Origin: Clostridiales bacterium
GTDB lineage: Bacteria > Bacillota > Clostridia > Lachnospirales > Lachnospiraceae
Assembly: GCA_018365455.1 (NCBI GenBank)
Contig: JAGZJZ010000029.1
Location: 1 to 64,000, forward strand
Direction: 5' to 3'
DNA: 64,000 nucleotides
Part shown: one piece after another, positions 16,148 through 25,611 of the stretch
Position numbering within the stretch: the stretch's first letter is position 1
Layout of the letters: every line of letters starts with the position of its first letter
Translations under genes and position numbers: made by a program
Notes under the pieces: model-generated
Databases searched by the model: none
What the model was told of the DNA's origin: nothing
Seen by the model: only the letters and a program-made list of their open reading frames with translations

Positions 16148-17584
16148 ATGAAGAGAAGGAAAGTATTAAGCCTTGTATTGGCAGCGGCAATGCTTGCGGG
16201 AACACTTGCAGGCTGCGGAGGATCAGGAGACACAGCAGGAGCGGATAACGGTACAAAGGCAGCAGAAACAAAAGAAGCAGCGGCGCAGGACAGCAAAACC
16301 GACAGCTCTGAGGCAGCGTCAGAAGGAGCCGGGGAAGGAGCAGGGGAAGCAGCAACCGGGGAAGCAGCGGCGGCAGATGGAGAAGTAACCACCCTTACAT
16401 ATTGGGGCTGGGATACCAATTGGTATGAGCCAATGTTTGCTGAGTTTGAAAAAACGCATCCTAATATTAAAATAGAAGCTACAACGGTAGCATTCAGCGA
16501 TTATTTTACCAAAATCCAACAGGCAATTGCTTCTGGTTCCGAATTGCCAACTATGGTGCAGCAGAGTTGTACTTTGATAGAGAATTATAAAGAACTGGGG
16601 ATTTTTGAAGATCTTACAAAGGATCCATATAATGTTGACCCGGATAAATTCTTTGACTTTATCAAAGGACGTGCCATGACGGATGACGGCGCATTAATAG
16701 GAATTGAACAGTCGGTATCTCCATCTGCAATTGCTTATAAGAGAGATCTGGCGAAAAAATACTTTGGAACTGATGATCCGGCAGAATTAGCGGAAATTTT
16801 CAAAACTACTGATGATTATATTAAGTATGGCAAAGAAGTTCAGGAAAAATCAGGTGGAAAGGATTATCTCTTCCATTCAGGAGGTGCGGTGGCAGAATGG
16901 CTTTATTTCGCAGATACCACAGACCTGCAGAGTGGAAATACGGTAAACTTTACAGAAAAGATGTCACCTGTTATGAACCTTTTATGTGATATGAGAGACA
17001 ACAAGGTAGTAGATACCTTTGAAAATGGAACCCCTCAGGCGAATGCTACTTACTCAGACGAGAATCATCTCTTCTATCCATGTCCCAACTGGGCAATTAC
17101 ATATTACATCAAAGCCAATGATCCTGACGGATCGGGAAACTGGGGCTTAATGATGCCGGCAACCGGCGGATACAGCCATGGAGGATGTTCTGTTGGCATT
17201 ACGAATACAAGCACGGATGCACAAAAAGAAGCTGCATGGGAGTTTTTAAACTGGGCATTTTTCACCAAGGAAGGTGTAGACACAGCTAAAAAGGAAGTGG
17301 AGTATTATGTACCCACCAAAGAATTTTATGAAGACGCTTCTTATGCTTCCGGTAAAGATGATTTCTTCGGAGGACAGGATGTGGGCGGTTTCTTATATGG
17401 GGAGATTGCGCAAAGTATTAAACTGCCAAAGTCATCCATCTATGACCAGACCGTGATTGATATACGGGATCTTCTGGCAGCAGCCGTGATGTCAGATTCC
17501 GGCATGACGGCAGAGCAGGCGCTTCAAAAAGGTCTGGAGGAATGTACCAACCGGATTACCGACAGCGGCATAGAAATCAAATAG
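16148..17584 (+). CDS. ABC transporter sugar-binding lipoprotein, probably for GNB/LNB
   Basis: The 478-residue lipoprotein has the lipobox LAGC at about 19-22, and then a low-complexity Ala/Glu/Gly linker (about 25-75). A family 1 extracellular solute-binding fold follows, with YWGWDTNWYEPMFAEFEKTH at its start. It captures an oligosaccharide outside the cell for the two permeases encoded next. The same operon ends in a GH112 phosphorylase, so galacto-N-biose/lacto-N-biose from mucin or milk glycans is the likely ligand. That specificity is inferred from context. A hairpin terminator follows the stop and should raise this subunit above the permeases. Confidence 0.88.
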   Translation: MKRRKVLSLVLAAAMLAGTLAGCGGSGDTAGADNGTKAAETKEAAAQDSKTDSSEAASEGAGEGAGEAATGEAAAADGEVTTLTYWGWDTNWYEPMFAEFEKTHPNIKIEATTVAFSDYFTKIQQAIASGSELPTMVQQSCTLIENYKELGIFEDLTKDPYNVDPDKFFDFIKGRAMTDDGALIGIEQSVSPSAIAYKRDLAKKYFGTDDPAELAEIFKTTDDYIKYGKEVQEKSGGKDYLFHSGGAVAEWLYFADTTDLQSGNTVNFTEKMSPVMNLLCDMRDNKVVDTFENGTPQANATYSDENHLFYPCPNWAITYYIKANDPDGSGNWGLMMPATGGYSHGGCSVGITNTSTDAQKEAAWEFLNWAFFTKEGVDTAKKEVEYYVPTKEFYEDASYASGKDDFFGGQDVGGFLYGEIAQSIKLPKSSIYDQTVIDIRDLLAAAVMSDSGMTAEQALQKGLEECTNRITDSGIEIK

Positions 17585-17596
17585 TGTAAGACAGAG

Positions 17597-17645
17597 CGGA
17601 GGAGTGGGGCTTTTACCGGTGTAAAAAGACACTGCTCCGTTTTTT
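17597..17645 (+). terminator. Intra-operon attenuator between binding-protein and permease genes
   Basis: CGGAGGAGTG (17597-17606) pairs with CACTGCTCCG with one mismatch around a 23-base loop, followed by a six-base T run. Partial read-through would give more binding protein than permease. Confidence 0.75.
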
Positions 17646-17693
17646 ATGCCCAAATTTATGCTCAAACCAGATGTTATAAGGAGGATCTTTACA

Positions 17694-18602
17694 ATGAACA
17701 GTAAAGGAAATAAAAAATACAGTGTATTCTGGCCTGTGGTTTTTATTGCACCATTCATTATATTCTTTTTTACTTTTAATTTATTTCCCATCATTTATTC
17801 CTTTTTCCTGAGCTTCACCGATTGGAATGGAATCGGGGAAAAGGTCTTTGTGGGACTTGACAATTACATACGGATATTTACCAAAGACGCGACCTTCTTA
17901 AAGTCACTTTGGAATACCTTATATATCATGGTACTGGGATTTCCCATCTCGGTATTTCTGGGGCTTTTGATTGCTGCATTTTTAAGCAGCTTAAAGAAAT
18001 TCCGGAATTTATTCCAGACCATTAATTTTCTTCCGTATATTACGACTCCGGTTGCAATCGGTCTGATCTTTACCTTTTTGTTTGACTGGAACACAGGGAT
18101 TATCAACCGTATCATTGAATTTTTTGGCGGGGAAGGAATCAACTGGCTGGGGAATGCAAAGTTTGCTCCGGTTGTAATCGGCATCATGATTATCTGGAAA
18201 TGCACCGGCTATTATATGGCACTTTACCTTGCGGGGATTACATCCATATCGACGGACATCTATGAGGCTGCAAAGGTTGACGGAGCAGGGACGGTGAAGA
18301 CTTTTTTTAAGATTACCATGCCTTTGTTAAAACCCATTACGATTTTTATTACGATTACAAGCCTGATCTATGCACTGCAGTTATTTGATGAGCCGAATCT
18401 GATGTTTAATGTGTCCACCACCAGTATTATCGGCGGACCGGACCGCTCCTGTCTGACTATGGTGTGGAATTTCTACGATGTGGCATTTGGTTCTACGGCA
18501 AGGCTTGGCTATGGATCGGCTGTATCCAGTACCTTATTCATTATTATCGTTGCAGCATCCCTGATCGGAATGCGTTTTATGAACCGGAAGGAGGAAAATT
18601 GA
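17694..18602 (+). CDS. Sugar ABC transporter permease 1 (MalF-like)
   Basis: The 302-residue protein has six membrane segments. The permease EAA-type loop reads EAAKVDGAGTVKTFFKITMPLL, which contacts the ATPase. The start at 17694 follows AAGGAGGATC; an upstream in-frame ATG at 17646 lies in the terminator and is unlikely. It pairs with the next permease, which starts two bases after its stop, to form the channel of the importer. No ATPase gene is present in this operon, so a shared MsmX/UgpC-type ATPase encoded elsewhere is expected. Confidence 0.9.
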   Translation: MNSKGNKKYSVFWPVVFIAPFIIFFFTFNLFPIIYSFFLSFTDWNGIGEKVFVGLDNYIRIFTKDATFLKSLWNTLYIMVLGFPISVFLGLLIAAFLSSLKKFRNLFQTINFLPYITTPVAIGLIFTFLFDWNTGIINRIIEFFGGEGINWLGNAKFAPVVIGIMIIWKCTGYYMALYLAGITSISTDIYEAAKVDGAGTVKTFFKITMPLLKPITIFITITSLIYALQLFDEPNLMFNVSTTSIIGGPDRSCLTMVWNFYDVAFGSTARLGYGSAVSSTLFIIIVAASLIGMRFMNRKEEN

Positions 18603-18603
18603 T

Positions 18604-19419
18604 ATGAAAAGAACAGCAAAGATTTCTTCTTATATTATTTTAGGTATTATTTCCTTTATTTCCCTGGTCCCATTTTATCTGATGGTGACGATGTCTACAT
18701 ACAAAACGGAGGAAATTTTCAAAGGACTGCCATTTTTACCTTCGGGTTATTTTGGGGAGAATATTAAGACGGTGTTTCAGTCCAACTTTGTGCAGACTTA
18801 TATGAACAGTTTACTGGTGTCCTTCTTATCCATGTTTATCTGCGTTTTGGTCAGCGCCATGGTAGGATATGCCATGACGGTTTATAAGTTTCGCTTCAAG
18901 AAGGCACTTACCAACTTTATTATGCTGACTATGATGGCGCCCACACAGATTGGAATTATCGGGTATATGATTGAAATGCGCACTTTTCATCTGACAGGCA
19001 GCCTGTGGCCCATGATTCTGCTGTGGTGCGCCAATGGATTCGGTGCATTCTGGATGATTCAATTTATCGGGGGCTCCCTTCCGGTGGAAATCGTGGAAAG
19101 TGCCCGTATTGACGGTGCGGGCGAAATGAGCATTTTCTTCAAAATGGTATTGCCCTGTATCAAACCGGGTATCCTTACACTGTGCCTGTTGATTTTCCTC
19201 TGGTCCTGGAATAATTATCTGGTGCCGTTGGTATTTGTAAACAAAGAAAGTCTCAATACCATCCCCATCTTTATCAAAGGGCTTGCTAATGCTTACCGCA
19301 CCGATTATGGTGCTCAGCTGTCGGGGCTGGTCTTTGCGACTATTCCGCTGCTGCTGATGTTCATTCTGGGATCCAAGAACTTTATCAACGGTCTGACTGC
19401 CGGAGCAGTCAAGGGATGA
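18604..19419 (+). CDS. Sugar ABC transporter permease 2 (MalG-like)
   Basis: The 271-residue protein has six membrane segments and the EAA-type loop VESARIDGAGEMSIFFKMVL near residue 165. The first segment, SSYIILGIISFISLVPFYLMV, and a C-terminal GLTAGAVKG tail are typical of carbohydrate uptake CUT1 permeases. It follows permease 1 with a two-base gap and is translated from an ATG behind GGAGGAAAA within the upstream gene. The two permeases form the membrane channel for the lipoprotein at 16148-17584. Confidence 0.9.
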   Translation: MKRTAKISSYIILGIISFISLVPFYLMVTMSTYKTEEIFKGLPFLPSGYFGENIKTVFQSNFVQTYMNSLLVSFLSMFICVLVSAMVGYAMTVYKFRFKKALTNFIMLTMMAPTQIGIIGYMIEMRTFHLTGSLWPMILLWCANGFGAFWMIQFIGGSLPVEIVESARIDGAGEMSIFFKMVLPCIKPGILTLCLLIFLWSWNNYLVPLVFVNKESLNTIPIFIKGLANAYRTDYGAQLSGLVFATIPLLLMFILGSKNFINGLTAGAVKG

Positions 19420-19573
19420 GAGAGACCGGGCTTTTACGAGGTATGTGTCCATGGTATAATAATCACCAGATAAAGGCGAAAAGGTGCTTTCAGATATCAT
19501 GTGTGGGTTTAAGCATGCCGTAAATGCTTATGGTAAATACGGGCATATTCGTTTAATTCTTGGAGGTAGGTTT

Positions 19574-21094
19574 ATGAACGAAAAGTCTAGGATCTATATT
19601 GTAGATGATGAAATGATGGCAATCGCCTATTTTAAATCCCTCATCAGGGAGATATCCGGTGATATTGAAATTGCAGGAGAAGCCCTTCAGGGGGCTGCGG
19701 CATACCCTGAGGTCTGCAGGCTGAAGCCGGATATCGTATTTGTAGATATCAGTATGCCGGTGATGAACGGACTTCAGCTGGCTGAGAAACTGCTGAAAGA
19801 AGACAAAACAACGAAAATTGTACTGCTCACTTCTTACCGGGACTTTGATTATGTAAAAAAAGGCATGGAAATGGGTGTTGTCTCTTACATGCTTAAAAAC
19901 GAACTGACAGCTGACACTCTGAGGGAAGAAATTGAAAAGATTATGGGCAGCCTCAGAGAAGAGCGTCATAAAGCACATATGTATGCCGAACACAATCTAA
20001 GAAAATTTCTTACCAGCCAGGCAGCAGACAAAGAAGATATTATTTACCGCAACCATCCCATGCAGCGGTACAGTCTGCTCTATGCCTGGGAGGATCAGCC
20101 TTTGAGCCTGGATGGGGAACATAAAATGTTTTCCGAATGTGAAGGGGAACTGCTGGAAAAACTGGATTATCCTAAGGGCATTACCTGCAGAAGTGCGGCT
20201 GCTGTGGGGGATGGCAAGTGGTGTACCATTATTTTTATTGATGTAAATGTTGCAGACAGTAAAGAACTGCTAATGGAGGCTGGGGAAGTGGTTCGCAGGG
20301 GATTGCTTCAAAAAGGAGTCCGCATCAGCTGTATTGCATCCAAAGCCACAAAAAAATTTTTAGAACTGCCGGGGCTGTATAAATGTCTGGATGAGTTGTC
20401 AGACTATACTTTTTTCTACGGAGGCGGCAGAGTTCTCTGGCAGGAAGAACTGGAAAAACGACGTAAGGCGGAACCGGACTGCGATGGACTGATGCTCCAG
20501 CTGATGTATACCCTGGATGAAGAAGATAAAAATGCATCGGAGTTTACCTTGCAGCAAATGCTGGAGAAATATAAATCGGTGTATTCCAGGACGGAATACA
20601 CCAGAATGCTGCGGGAGATACGCGGTATCCTGAAACGCTATGCTGACAGGAAAAAGGTGGAGGCTGGGACCATCTGGGAAAATCACGTGTTTGCAGACAC
20701 CAGGCAGGTAGAAGAATGGTTTTATGCTGGGCTGCGTGAAATCTACGCGGGGCTGGATTCTTTCAGGGAAGAACAGTATTCCAGGATGATCGGGCTGTCC
20801 CTGGAATTTATTCATAAGAACTTTGAGAAGAACATCTCTGTACAGGATATTGCAAATGCTGCAAATATTTCAGAAGGACATCTGCGGAAATGCTTCAAGA
20901 ATGAATTAAATATTACAGTAGTGGATTATCTCACAAATTACCGTATCCGCCGTGCGAAAAAAATGATGAAGAGCGGGGAGTATAAAATATCCGAGGTCTT
21001 TGAAAAGGTTGGATTTACGTCCAGCCAATATTTTAGTTATGTTTTTAAAAAGATTGAGGGTGTTACCCCCAGCGAATTTTTGAAATCGCTGTAA
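19574..21094 (+). CDS. YesN-like response regulator with AraC DNA-binding domain
   Basis: The ~506-residue protein has an N-terminal receiver (YIVDDEMMA acidic pocket, phosphorylation Asp in IVFVDISMPVMNG, and switch residues in LLTSYRDFDYVKKGM). A middle region of unknown fold follows, then a C-terminal AraC helix-turn-helix pair (about 405-505; QDIANAANISEGHLRKCF and FEKVGFTSSQYFSYVFKK). The start at 19574 follows TGGAGG. It is paired with the YesM-type kinase encoded 48 bp downstream and sits between the transporter and the GH112 gene. It probably activates this sugar operon when the kinase senses the ligand. Confidence 0.9.
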   Translation: MNEKSRIYIVDDEMMAIAYFKSLIREISGDIEIAGEALQGAAAYPEVCRLKPDIVFVDISMPVMNGLQLAEKLLKEDKTTKIVLLTSYRDFDYVKKGMEMGVVSYMLKNELTADTLREEIEKIMGSLREERHKAHMYAEHNLRKFLTSQAADKEDIIYRNHPMQRYSLLYAWEDQPLSLDGEHKMFSECEGELLEKLDYPKGITCRSAAAVGDGKWCTIIFIDVNVADSKELLMEAGEVVRRGLLQKGVRISCIASKATKKFLELPGLYKCLDELSDYTFFYGGGRVLWQEELEKRRKAEPDCDGLMLQLMYTLDEEDKNASEFTLQQMLEKYKSVYSRTEYTRMLREIRGILKRYADRKKVEAGTIWENHVFADTRQVEEWFYAGLREIYAGLDSFREEQYSRMIGLSLEFIHKNFEKNISVQDIANAANISEGHLRKCFKNELNITVVDYLTNYRIRRAKKMMKSGEYKISEVFEKVGFTSSQYFSYVFKKIEGVTPSEFLKSL

Positions 21095-21142
21095 AAGTGT
21101 TGAAAGTAATTTAACACACGCCGGAGAACAGGAGGGAGAATC

Positions 21143-22948
21143 ATGAAGAGGACAATCCGTACTAAAATTATGCTGATGGTTTTTATTCCCGTGATTGCAG
21201 CATTTCTAATCAGTGGTTTTGGAGCATCCCAGTATTTTTACCGTATTCTGGAGAGTCATACGGTGATGGGAGAAGACCAGAAACTGGCACAGACTGCAAG
21301 ACAGCTTCAATATATTCAAAATAATGTGATTAATATTGCAAAACAGATTGTAATCGATGAACAGGTGCAGAATCTGCTCCGGGAAGAACGCAGTGAAGAC
21401 GTGCTGGAAAGCCTGATCACCGAGCGCAGCGTAAAGCAGACCCTGCGTACTTATATCAATCAGTTTCCCTATATCTATGGCGTGACAATTGTATCTCCTG
21501 AAATGGCTTCCTATTCCAGTAACCAGACAGAAGGGAAATTTAATCCGGACAAAGAGGAATGGTATACAAGTTTTAAGAAAACAGGTCTCTACAAAGGATT
21601 TTCGGCGCCCCATATTTATACGCTGGAGCAGGGAAGCCAAAAAAAAGAAGTAGTCAGCTACATTATGAGCTTCAAAGATATACGCAACGGCAAAGATATT
21701 CTGGGAGATATTATTCTGCATGCCGGCGTGCCGGAGCTGGAAAAATATGCAAAGCTGGACACCGGTCTCTTAAGCGGATACGCGCTGTATGACCGTGAGG
21801 GAGAAATCATATTGCACAACGGTACCATCAGTCTGCCATTTAGTGCAATCAAACAGTATAGCGGCGGACAGAGCCATCTGGAAAATAAAAATACGGTTCT
21901 GATCAACCGTGGTCTGGAAGATGGCTGGACCATGGTGTCGGAAGTATCCAATAATCTGCTGCTTACACAGCTAAAATATATCAAATTGTTCTTTGCTGCA
22001 ATTTTCATAGGAACAATCAGTATCCTGGCAGCAGTTTTATATTTTTGTATCCGGAATATCACAAAACCCCTGGGACAGCTGCACACAGCAGCTGTTCAGG
22101 TTGGAACAGGTGATTTTGAAATTGCGGTGGATATTCGGACCAACGATGAATTAATGGTACTTGGGGAAGCTTTTAACACTATGGTTGCGGATATCAAACG
22201 TAGAATGGAAGAGAGTATCCAATATGAGAAAACCACAAAGGAAATGGAAATCAACCGGCTTATGCTGCAGATCAACCCCCATTTCATCTATAATACGCTG
22301 AATTCCATTGTTTACATGGCACAGATAGAGGGCAACAGGGAGATTGTAAAATTCTCCAATGCATTTATATCGCTGCTTCAGGATACCCTCCGGGTGCAGA
22401 AGGACAGCATTTTTATCAGCATGGAGCAGGAACTGAAAAATATAAAGAATTATCTCACACTCCAGTCTTACCGGTACCCGGATCGGTTTGATGTCATTTA
22501 CGATGTTGATGACAGTGTATATGAAGCAGCGGTTCCCAATGTATTGATCCAGCCCATCGTGGAAAATGCCATCTTTCACGGATTGGCGGGAAAGACCGAA
22601 AAAGGAATTTTAGAGATTACAATCCGCCGGATAAAAGATGGCAGGGATGATATACAGATTACCATACGCGATAACGGTCTTGGCATGACGCAAGAGGTGG
22701 TAAACCACATCTTGAATCAGGACGATTCCATTCAGGGCCAGATGAGGACCATCGGAGTGGGAAATGTAAAAAGCCGTATAGAGCATATCTACGGGAAACA
22801 GGCAGGCTCCAGGCAGGAGGGGTGTAAAAATGATCCTGCAGGGAGTCTGCATAATTATGGAATGGAAATTATGAGTACACCGGGTGAAGGTACGGTGGTA
22901 ATTCTGAATATTCCATTTTTGAAATTGGATAAAAATAATCATGTTTAA
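21143..22948 (+). CDS. YesM-like sensor histidine kinase
   Basis: The 601-residue protein has a membrane segment at about 10-30, an extracellular Cache-like sensor (about 35-285), and a second membrane segment (about 285-310). A HAMP linker, then a His_kinase domain with INPHFIYNTLNSIVYM as the phospho-acceptor box, and a GHKL ATPase with DNGLGM complete it. It phosphorylates the YesN regulator encoded just upstream. The extracellular domain may sense the sugar directly or through the binding protein. It ends 18 bp before the GH112 gene. Confidence 0.92.
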   Translation: MKRTIRTKIMLMVFIPVIAAFLISGFGASQYFYRILESHTVMGEDQKLAQTARQLQYIQNNVINIAKQIVIDEQVQNLLREERSEDVLESLITERSVKQTLRTYINQFPYIYGVTIVSPEMASYSSNQTEGKFNPDKEEWYTSFKKTGLYKGFSAPHIYTLEQGSQKKEVVSYIMSFKDIRNGKDILGDIILHAGVPELEKYAKLDTGLLSGYALYDREGEIILHNGTISLPFSAIKQYSGGQSHLENKNTVLINRGLEDGWTMVSEVSNNLLLTQLKYIKLFFAAIFIGTISILAAVLYFCIRNITKPLGQLHTAAVQVGTGDFEIAVDIRTNDELMVLGEAFNTMVADIKRRMEESIQYEKTTKEMEINRLMLQINPHFIYNTLNSIVYMAQIEGNREIVKFSNAFISLLQDTLRVQKDSIFISMEQELKNIKNYLTLQSYRYPDRFDVIYDVDDSVYEAAVPNVLIQPIVENAIFHGLAGKTEKGILEITIRRIKDGRDDIQITIRDNGLGMTQEVVNHILNQDDSIQGQMRTIGVGNVKSRIEHIYGKQAGSRQEGCKNDPAGSLHNYGMEIMSTPGEGTVVILNIPFLKLDKNNHV

Positions 22949-22966
22949 CAATAACAGGAGGATTCT

Positions 22967-25138
22967 ATGAATACAGAAATTGATAGCAGAAAGGGTGGTT
23001 TTACCCTGCCGGGAGAAGCCGGTTATGAGGAACTTACCTTAAAACTGGCAGAGCAGTGGGGAGCAGACGTAATTCGTGACAGTGACGGGACGGAACTTTC
23101 CAGAGAGATTCTGGATGCAGGCTACGGCATTTACTCCACCATCTGCATTATCCGGGATCATAATGACTGGGCGAAAAAGAATATGGATAAACTGCAGCAG
23201 ACCTTTCTGATTACACAACCGAAAACAGCAGTGGAGGAAAACGTTACGTTCCTGCTGATGGAAGATTTTTTTGAAGAACAGTTCCAGGTGAATGACAGTG
23301 CGGATGCCATGAAATACTGGCAGGTATATGATCGCACCTGCAACGAAGAAGTACCACGGGAACATTGGAGTTATGACAGAGAGGAAAAATCCGTAAAGGT
23401 AAAGGGAGTTCCACTCTGGCATAAGTATACCGTAAGCTTTCTGGCATACCGTATCTGGGAAGAAATCTCCATGTATAATCATACTACAAATGGATGGGAT
23501 AAGGAGCACCTGATGCAGATTGATCCCAGATATCCCGAGACCCGGGAATATATGCTGGGGTGGATCAGAGAATGGTGTGAGGCACACCCGGATACAACGG
23601 TAGTCCGTTTTACTTCCATGTTCTATAACTTTGTGTGGATGTGGGGAAGCAGCGAAAAAAACAGGCATTTGTTCACGGACTGGGCATCCTATGACTTTAC
23701 CGTGAGCCCCCTTGCCCTGGATGAATTTGCTAAGAAATATGGTTATGCTATGACTGCGGAGGATTTTGTAAATCAGGGGAAATTCCATGTAACCCACATG
23801 CCGGGAAACAAAAAAAAGGCCGACTGGATGAAGTTTATCAATGATTTTGTAATTGATTTTGGTAAAAAGCTGGTGAAAATTGTCCACGACTACGGCAAGG
23901 AAGCCTATGTGTTTTATGATGACAGCTGGGTTGGCAATGAGCCCTATGGAAAAAATTTTGAAAAATTTGGATTTGACGGAATTATCAAAGCAGTTTTCAG
24001 TGGTTTTGAATCCAGGCTTTGCAGCGGGGTCAAGGTAAAGACCCATGAACTTCGGCTTCATCCTTATCTGTTTCCAACCGGTGTGGACGGTTCGCCCTCA
24101 TTTCTGGCGGACGGTGATCCCAAGGCGGAGGCACAGAGATATTGGAAAGATGTGCGCAGAGCAATCCTAAGGCAGCCGGTTGACCGTATCGGTCTGGGCG
24201 GATATCTGCATCTGGTTGAGCGAAAGCCCGAGTTTGCGGCTTATATGGAAGAATTGGTGAATGACTTCCGCAAGATCCGGGAACTGCATAAAACAGGGGG
24301 CCCCAGAAATTTGAAACCCAGGGCTGCCGTTTTACATTACTGGGGAAGTCTTCGTTCCTGGACTTTGTCGGGACATTTCCATGAGACTTATATGCATGAT
24401 TTGATTCATATCAATGAAAGCCTTTCCGGTCTGCCTTTTGAAGTCAGCTTTATGAACTTTGAAGATATCAAAAAAGGTGCATTAGACCAGATTGATGTAA
24501 TAATCAATGCAGGTACAGCAGGCACGGCATGGAGCGGCGGAGATGCATGGAAAGATGACGAGGTTATAGAAAGACTCACACAATGGGTATATGGCGGAGG
24601 CGCCTTTATTGGGGTGAATGAGCCTTCTGCAGCAGAGGGCTGGGATACATACTTTCGTATGGCACATGTGATGGGCGTAGATAAAGATACCGGGGCAAGG
24701 GTGTGCCATGGAAAATGGACATTTGCGGCTGAAGAAATCCCGGGGCTGATCCCGGAGGGTGCCTGCATAGAAGCAGGAGAAGGGCGGTATCTCACAGACG
24801 GATCAGCCAGGGTGCTGCTGGAAAAAGAGGGGCAGCCCATGTTAACGGTACATTCATTTGGCAGAGGATGCGGAATCTATCTGTCCTCTTACCGGATTAG
24901 CCCGGCGAATACCAGGATGCTGCAAAATCTAATTTTATTTGGAGCGGGAGAAAATACGGATCAGGATTTTATCACTTCCAATCTGAATACAGAATGCGCT
25001 TATTTTCCCGAAGGACATGCGCTGGTAGTAATCAATAATACAGATAGCCAACAGGAAACGCTGGTAAAGGTGGAAGGCAAAGAGATTTCCTGCAGCCTGA
25101 AAGCATACCAGACAGAGGTTATAAATATTTTCCAATAA
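22967..25138 (+). CDS. GH112 1,3-beta-galactosyl-N-acetylhexosamine phosphorylase
   Basis: The 723-residue cytoplasmic enzyme matches GH112 in length and sequence. It has the N-terminal FTLPGEAGYEELTLKLAEQWGAD block, a TIM-barrel region with WMWGSSEKNRHLFTDW, and the FYDDSWVGNEPYG strand, which holds the probable acid aspartate. The C-terminal half shows INAGTAGTAWSGGDAW and a small beta domain. Enzymes of this family split galacto-N-biose or lacto-N-biose with phosphate to galactose-1-phosphate and GalNAc or GlcNAc. This gives the cluster a clear mucin/milk-glycan role. The exact preference between the two disaccharides cannot be read here. Confidence 0.93.
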   Translation: MNTEIDSRKGGFTLPGEAGYEELTLKLAEQWGADVIRDSDGTELSREILDAGYGIYSTICIIRDHNDWAKKNMDKLQQTFLITQPKTAVEENVTFLLMEDFFEEQFQVNDSADAMKYWQVYDRTCNEEVPREHWSYDREEKSVKVKGVPLWHKYTVSFLAYRIWEEISMYNHTTNGWDKEHLMQIDPRYPETREYMLGWIREWCEAHPDTTVVRFTSMFYNFVWMWGSSEKNRHLFTDWASYDFTVSPLALDEFAKKYGYAMTAEDFVNQGKFHVTHMPGNKKKADWMKFINDFVIDFGKKLVKIVHDYGKEAYVFYDDSWVGNEPYGKNFEKFGFDGIIKAVFSGFESRLCSGVKVKTHELRLHPYLFPTGVDGSPSFLADGDPKAEAQRYWKDVRRAILRQPVDRIGLGGYLHLVERKPEFAAYMEELVNDFRKIRELHKTGGPRNLKPRAAVLHYWGSLRSWTLSGHFHETYMHDLIHINESLSGLPFEVSFMNFEDIKKGALDQIDVIINAGTAGTAWSGGDAWKDDEVIERLTQWVYGGGAFIGVNEPSAAEGWDTYFRMAHVMGVDKDTGARVCHGKWTFAAEEIPGLIPEGACIEAGEGRYLTDGSARVLLEKEGQPMLTVHSFGRGCGIYLSSYRISPANTRMLQNLILFGAGENTDQDFITSNLNTECAYFPEGHALVVINNTDSQQETLVKVEGKEISCSLKAYQTEVINIFQ

Positions 25139-25217
25139 AATGCAATAAAAACCGTTAGAATGCCAGAAACTGGATATACTTCAATTAATGAAACATCTCA
25201 TGAAAGGAGTATAAATA

Positions 25218-25496
25218 ATGATCAAAATACCGATTACATTCCAGACCCCGGATGACGCTGTCCAGTTCGTAAATATTGTCAGTAAATATGATGTAGATGT
25301 AGACCTTCGTTATGGTCATCATATCGTTGATGCAAAATCCCTGGTGGGAACCCTGGCACTTAGCTCTGCAAAAAACATGGAAATGATCATTCATGATAAT
25401 GAATGTATGGAACTGGTACAAGAGGTAGGACCATTTGTAAGCCGCAGAATGATGGCTTCCAGGAATTCACATACCCCGGACCCCACGGGACGTTAG
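25218..25496 (+). CDS. HPr-like protein lacking the phospho-histidine
   Basis: This 92-residue protein has an HPr fold signature around YDVDVDLRYGHHIVDAKSLVG. The serine equivalent to Ser46 (DAKS) is kept. The position of the PEP-dependent His15, normally in GLHARPA, reads TPDDAVQ instead. It therefore cannot carry phosphate from enzyme I but could be a Crh-like regulator phosphorylated on Ser. It starts behind GAAAGGAG and ends before a strong terminator. It is a single gene after the GH112 operon. A catabolite-control role is inferred from family knowledge. Confidence 0.7.
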   Translation: MIKIPITFQTPDDAVQFVNIVSKYDVDVDLRYGHHIVDAKSLVGTLALSSAKNMEMIIHDNECMELVQEVGPFVSRRMMASRNSHTPDPTGR

Positions 25497-25548
25497 TTCC
25501 ATACTGCTTTCTGATATGTATCCATGATTCCATAGTTAAATCTCTTCC

Positions 25549-25583
25549 AAAAAAGCTGCCGGCAAGTGCGGGCAGCTTTTTTT
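25549..25583 (+). terminator. Rho-independent terminator after the HPr-like gene
   Basis: AAAAAAGCTGCC pairs with GGCAGCTTTTTT around a ten-base loop, ending in a run of seven T. The symmetric A/T flanks allow action on both strands, which would also serve the convergent gene. Confidence 0.9.
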
Positions 25584-25611
25584 AGATATATGTACCATTT
25601 CACAATTGCGG

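Noticed and set aside
18826..19500. Minus-strand frame opposite the second permease
   Set aside because: It is a shadow of the MalG-like gene; composition is His/Gln-rich and it has no ribosome site.
23039..24061. A minus-strand open frame of ~340 codons inside the GH112 gene
   Set aside because: It lies fully antisense to a well-supported enzyme and lacks family features; high GC in the third position of the real gene explains it.
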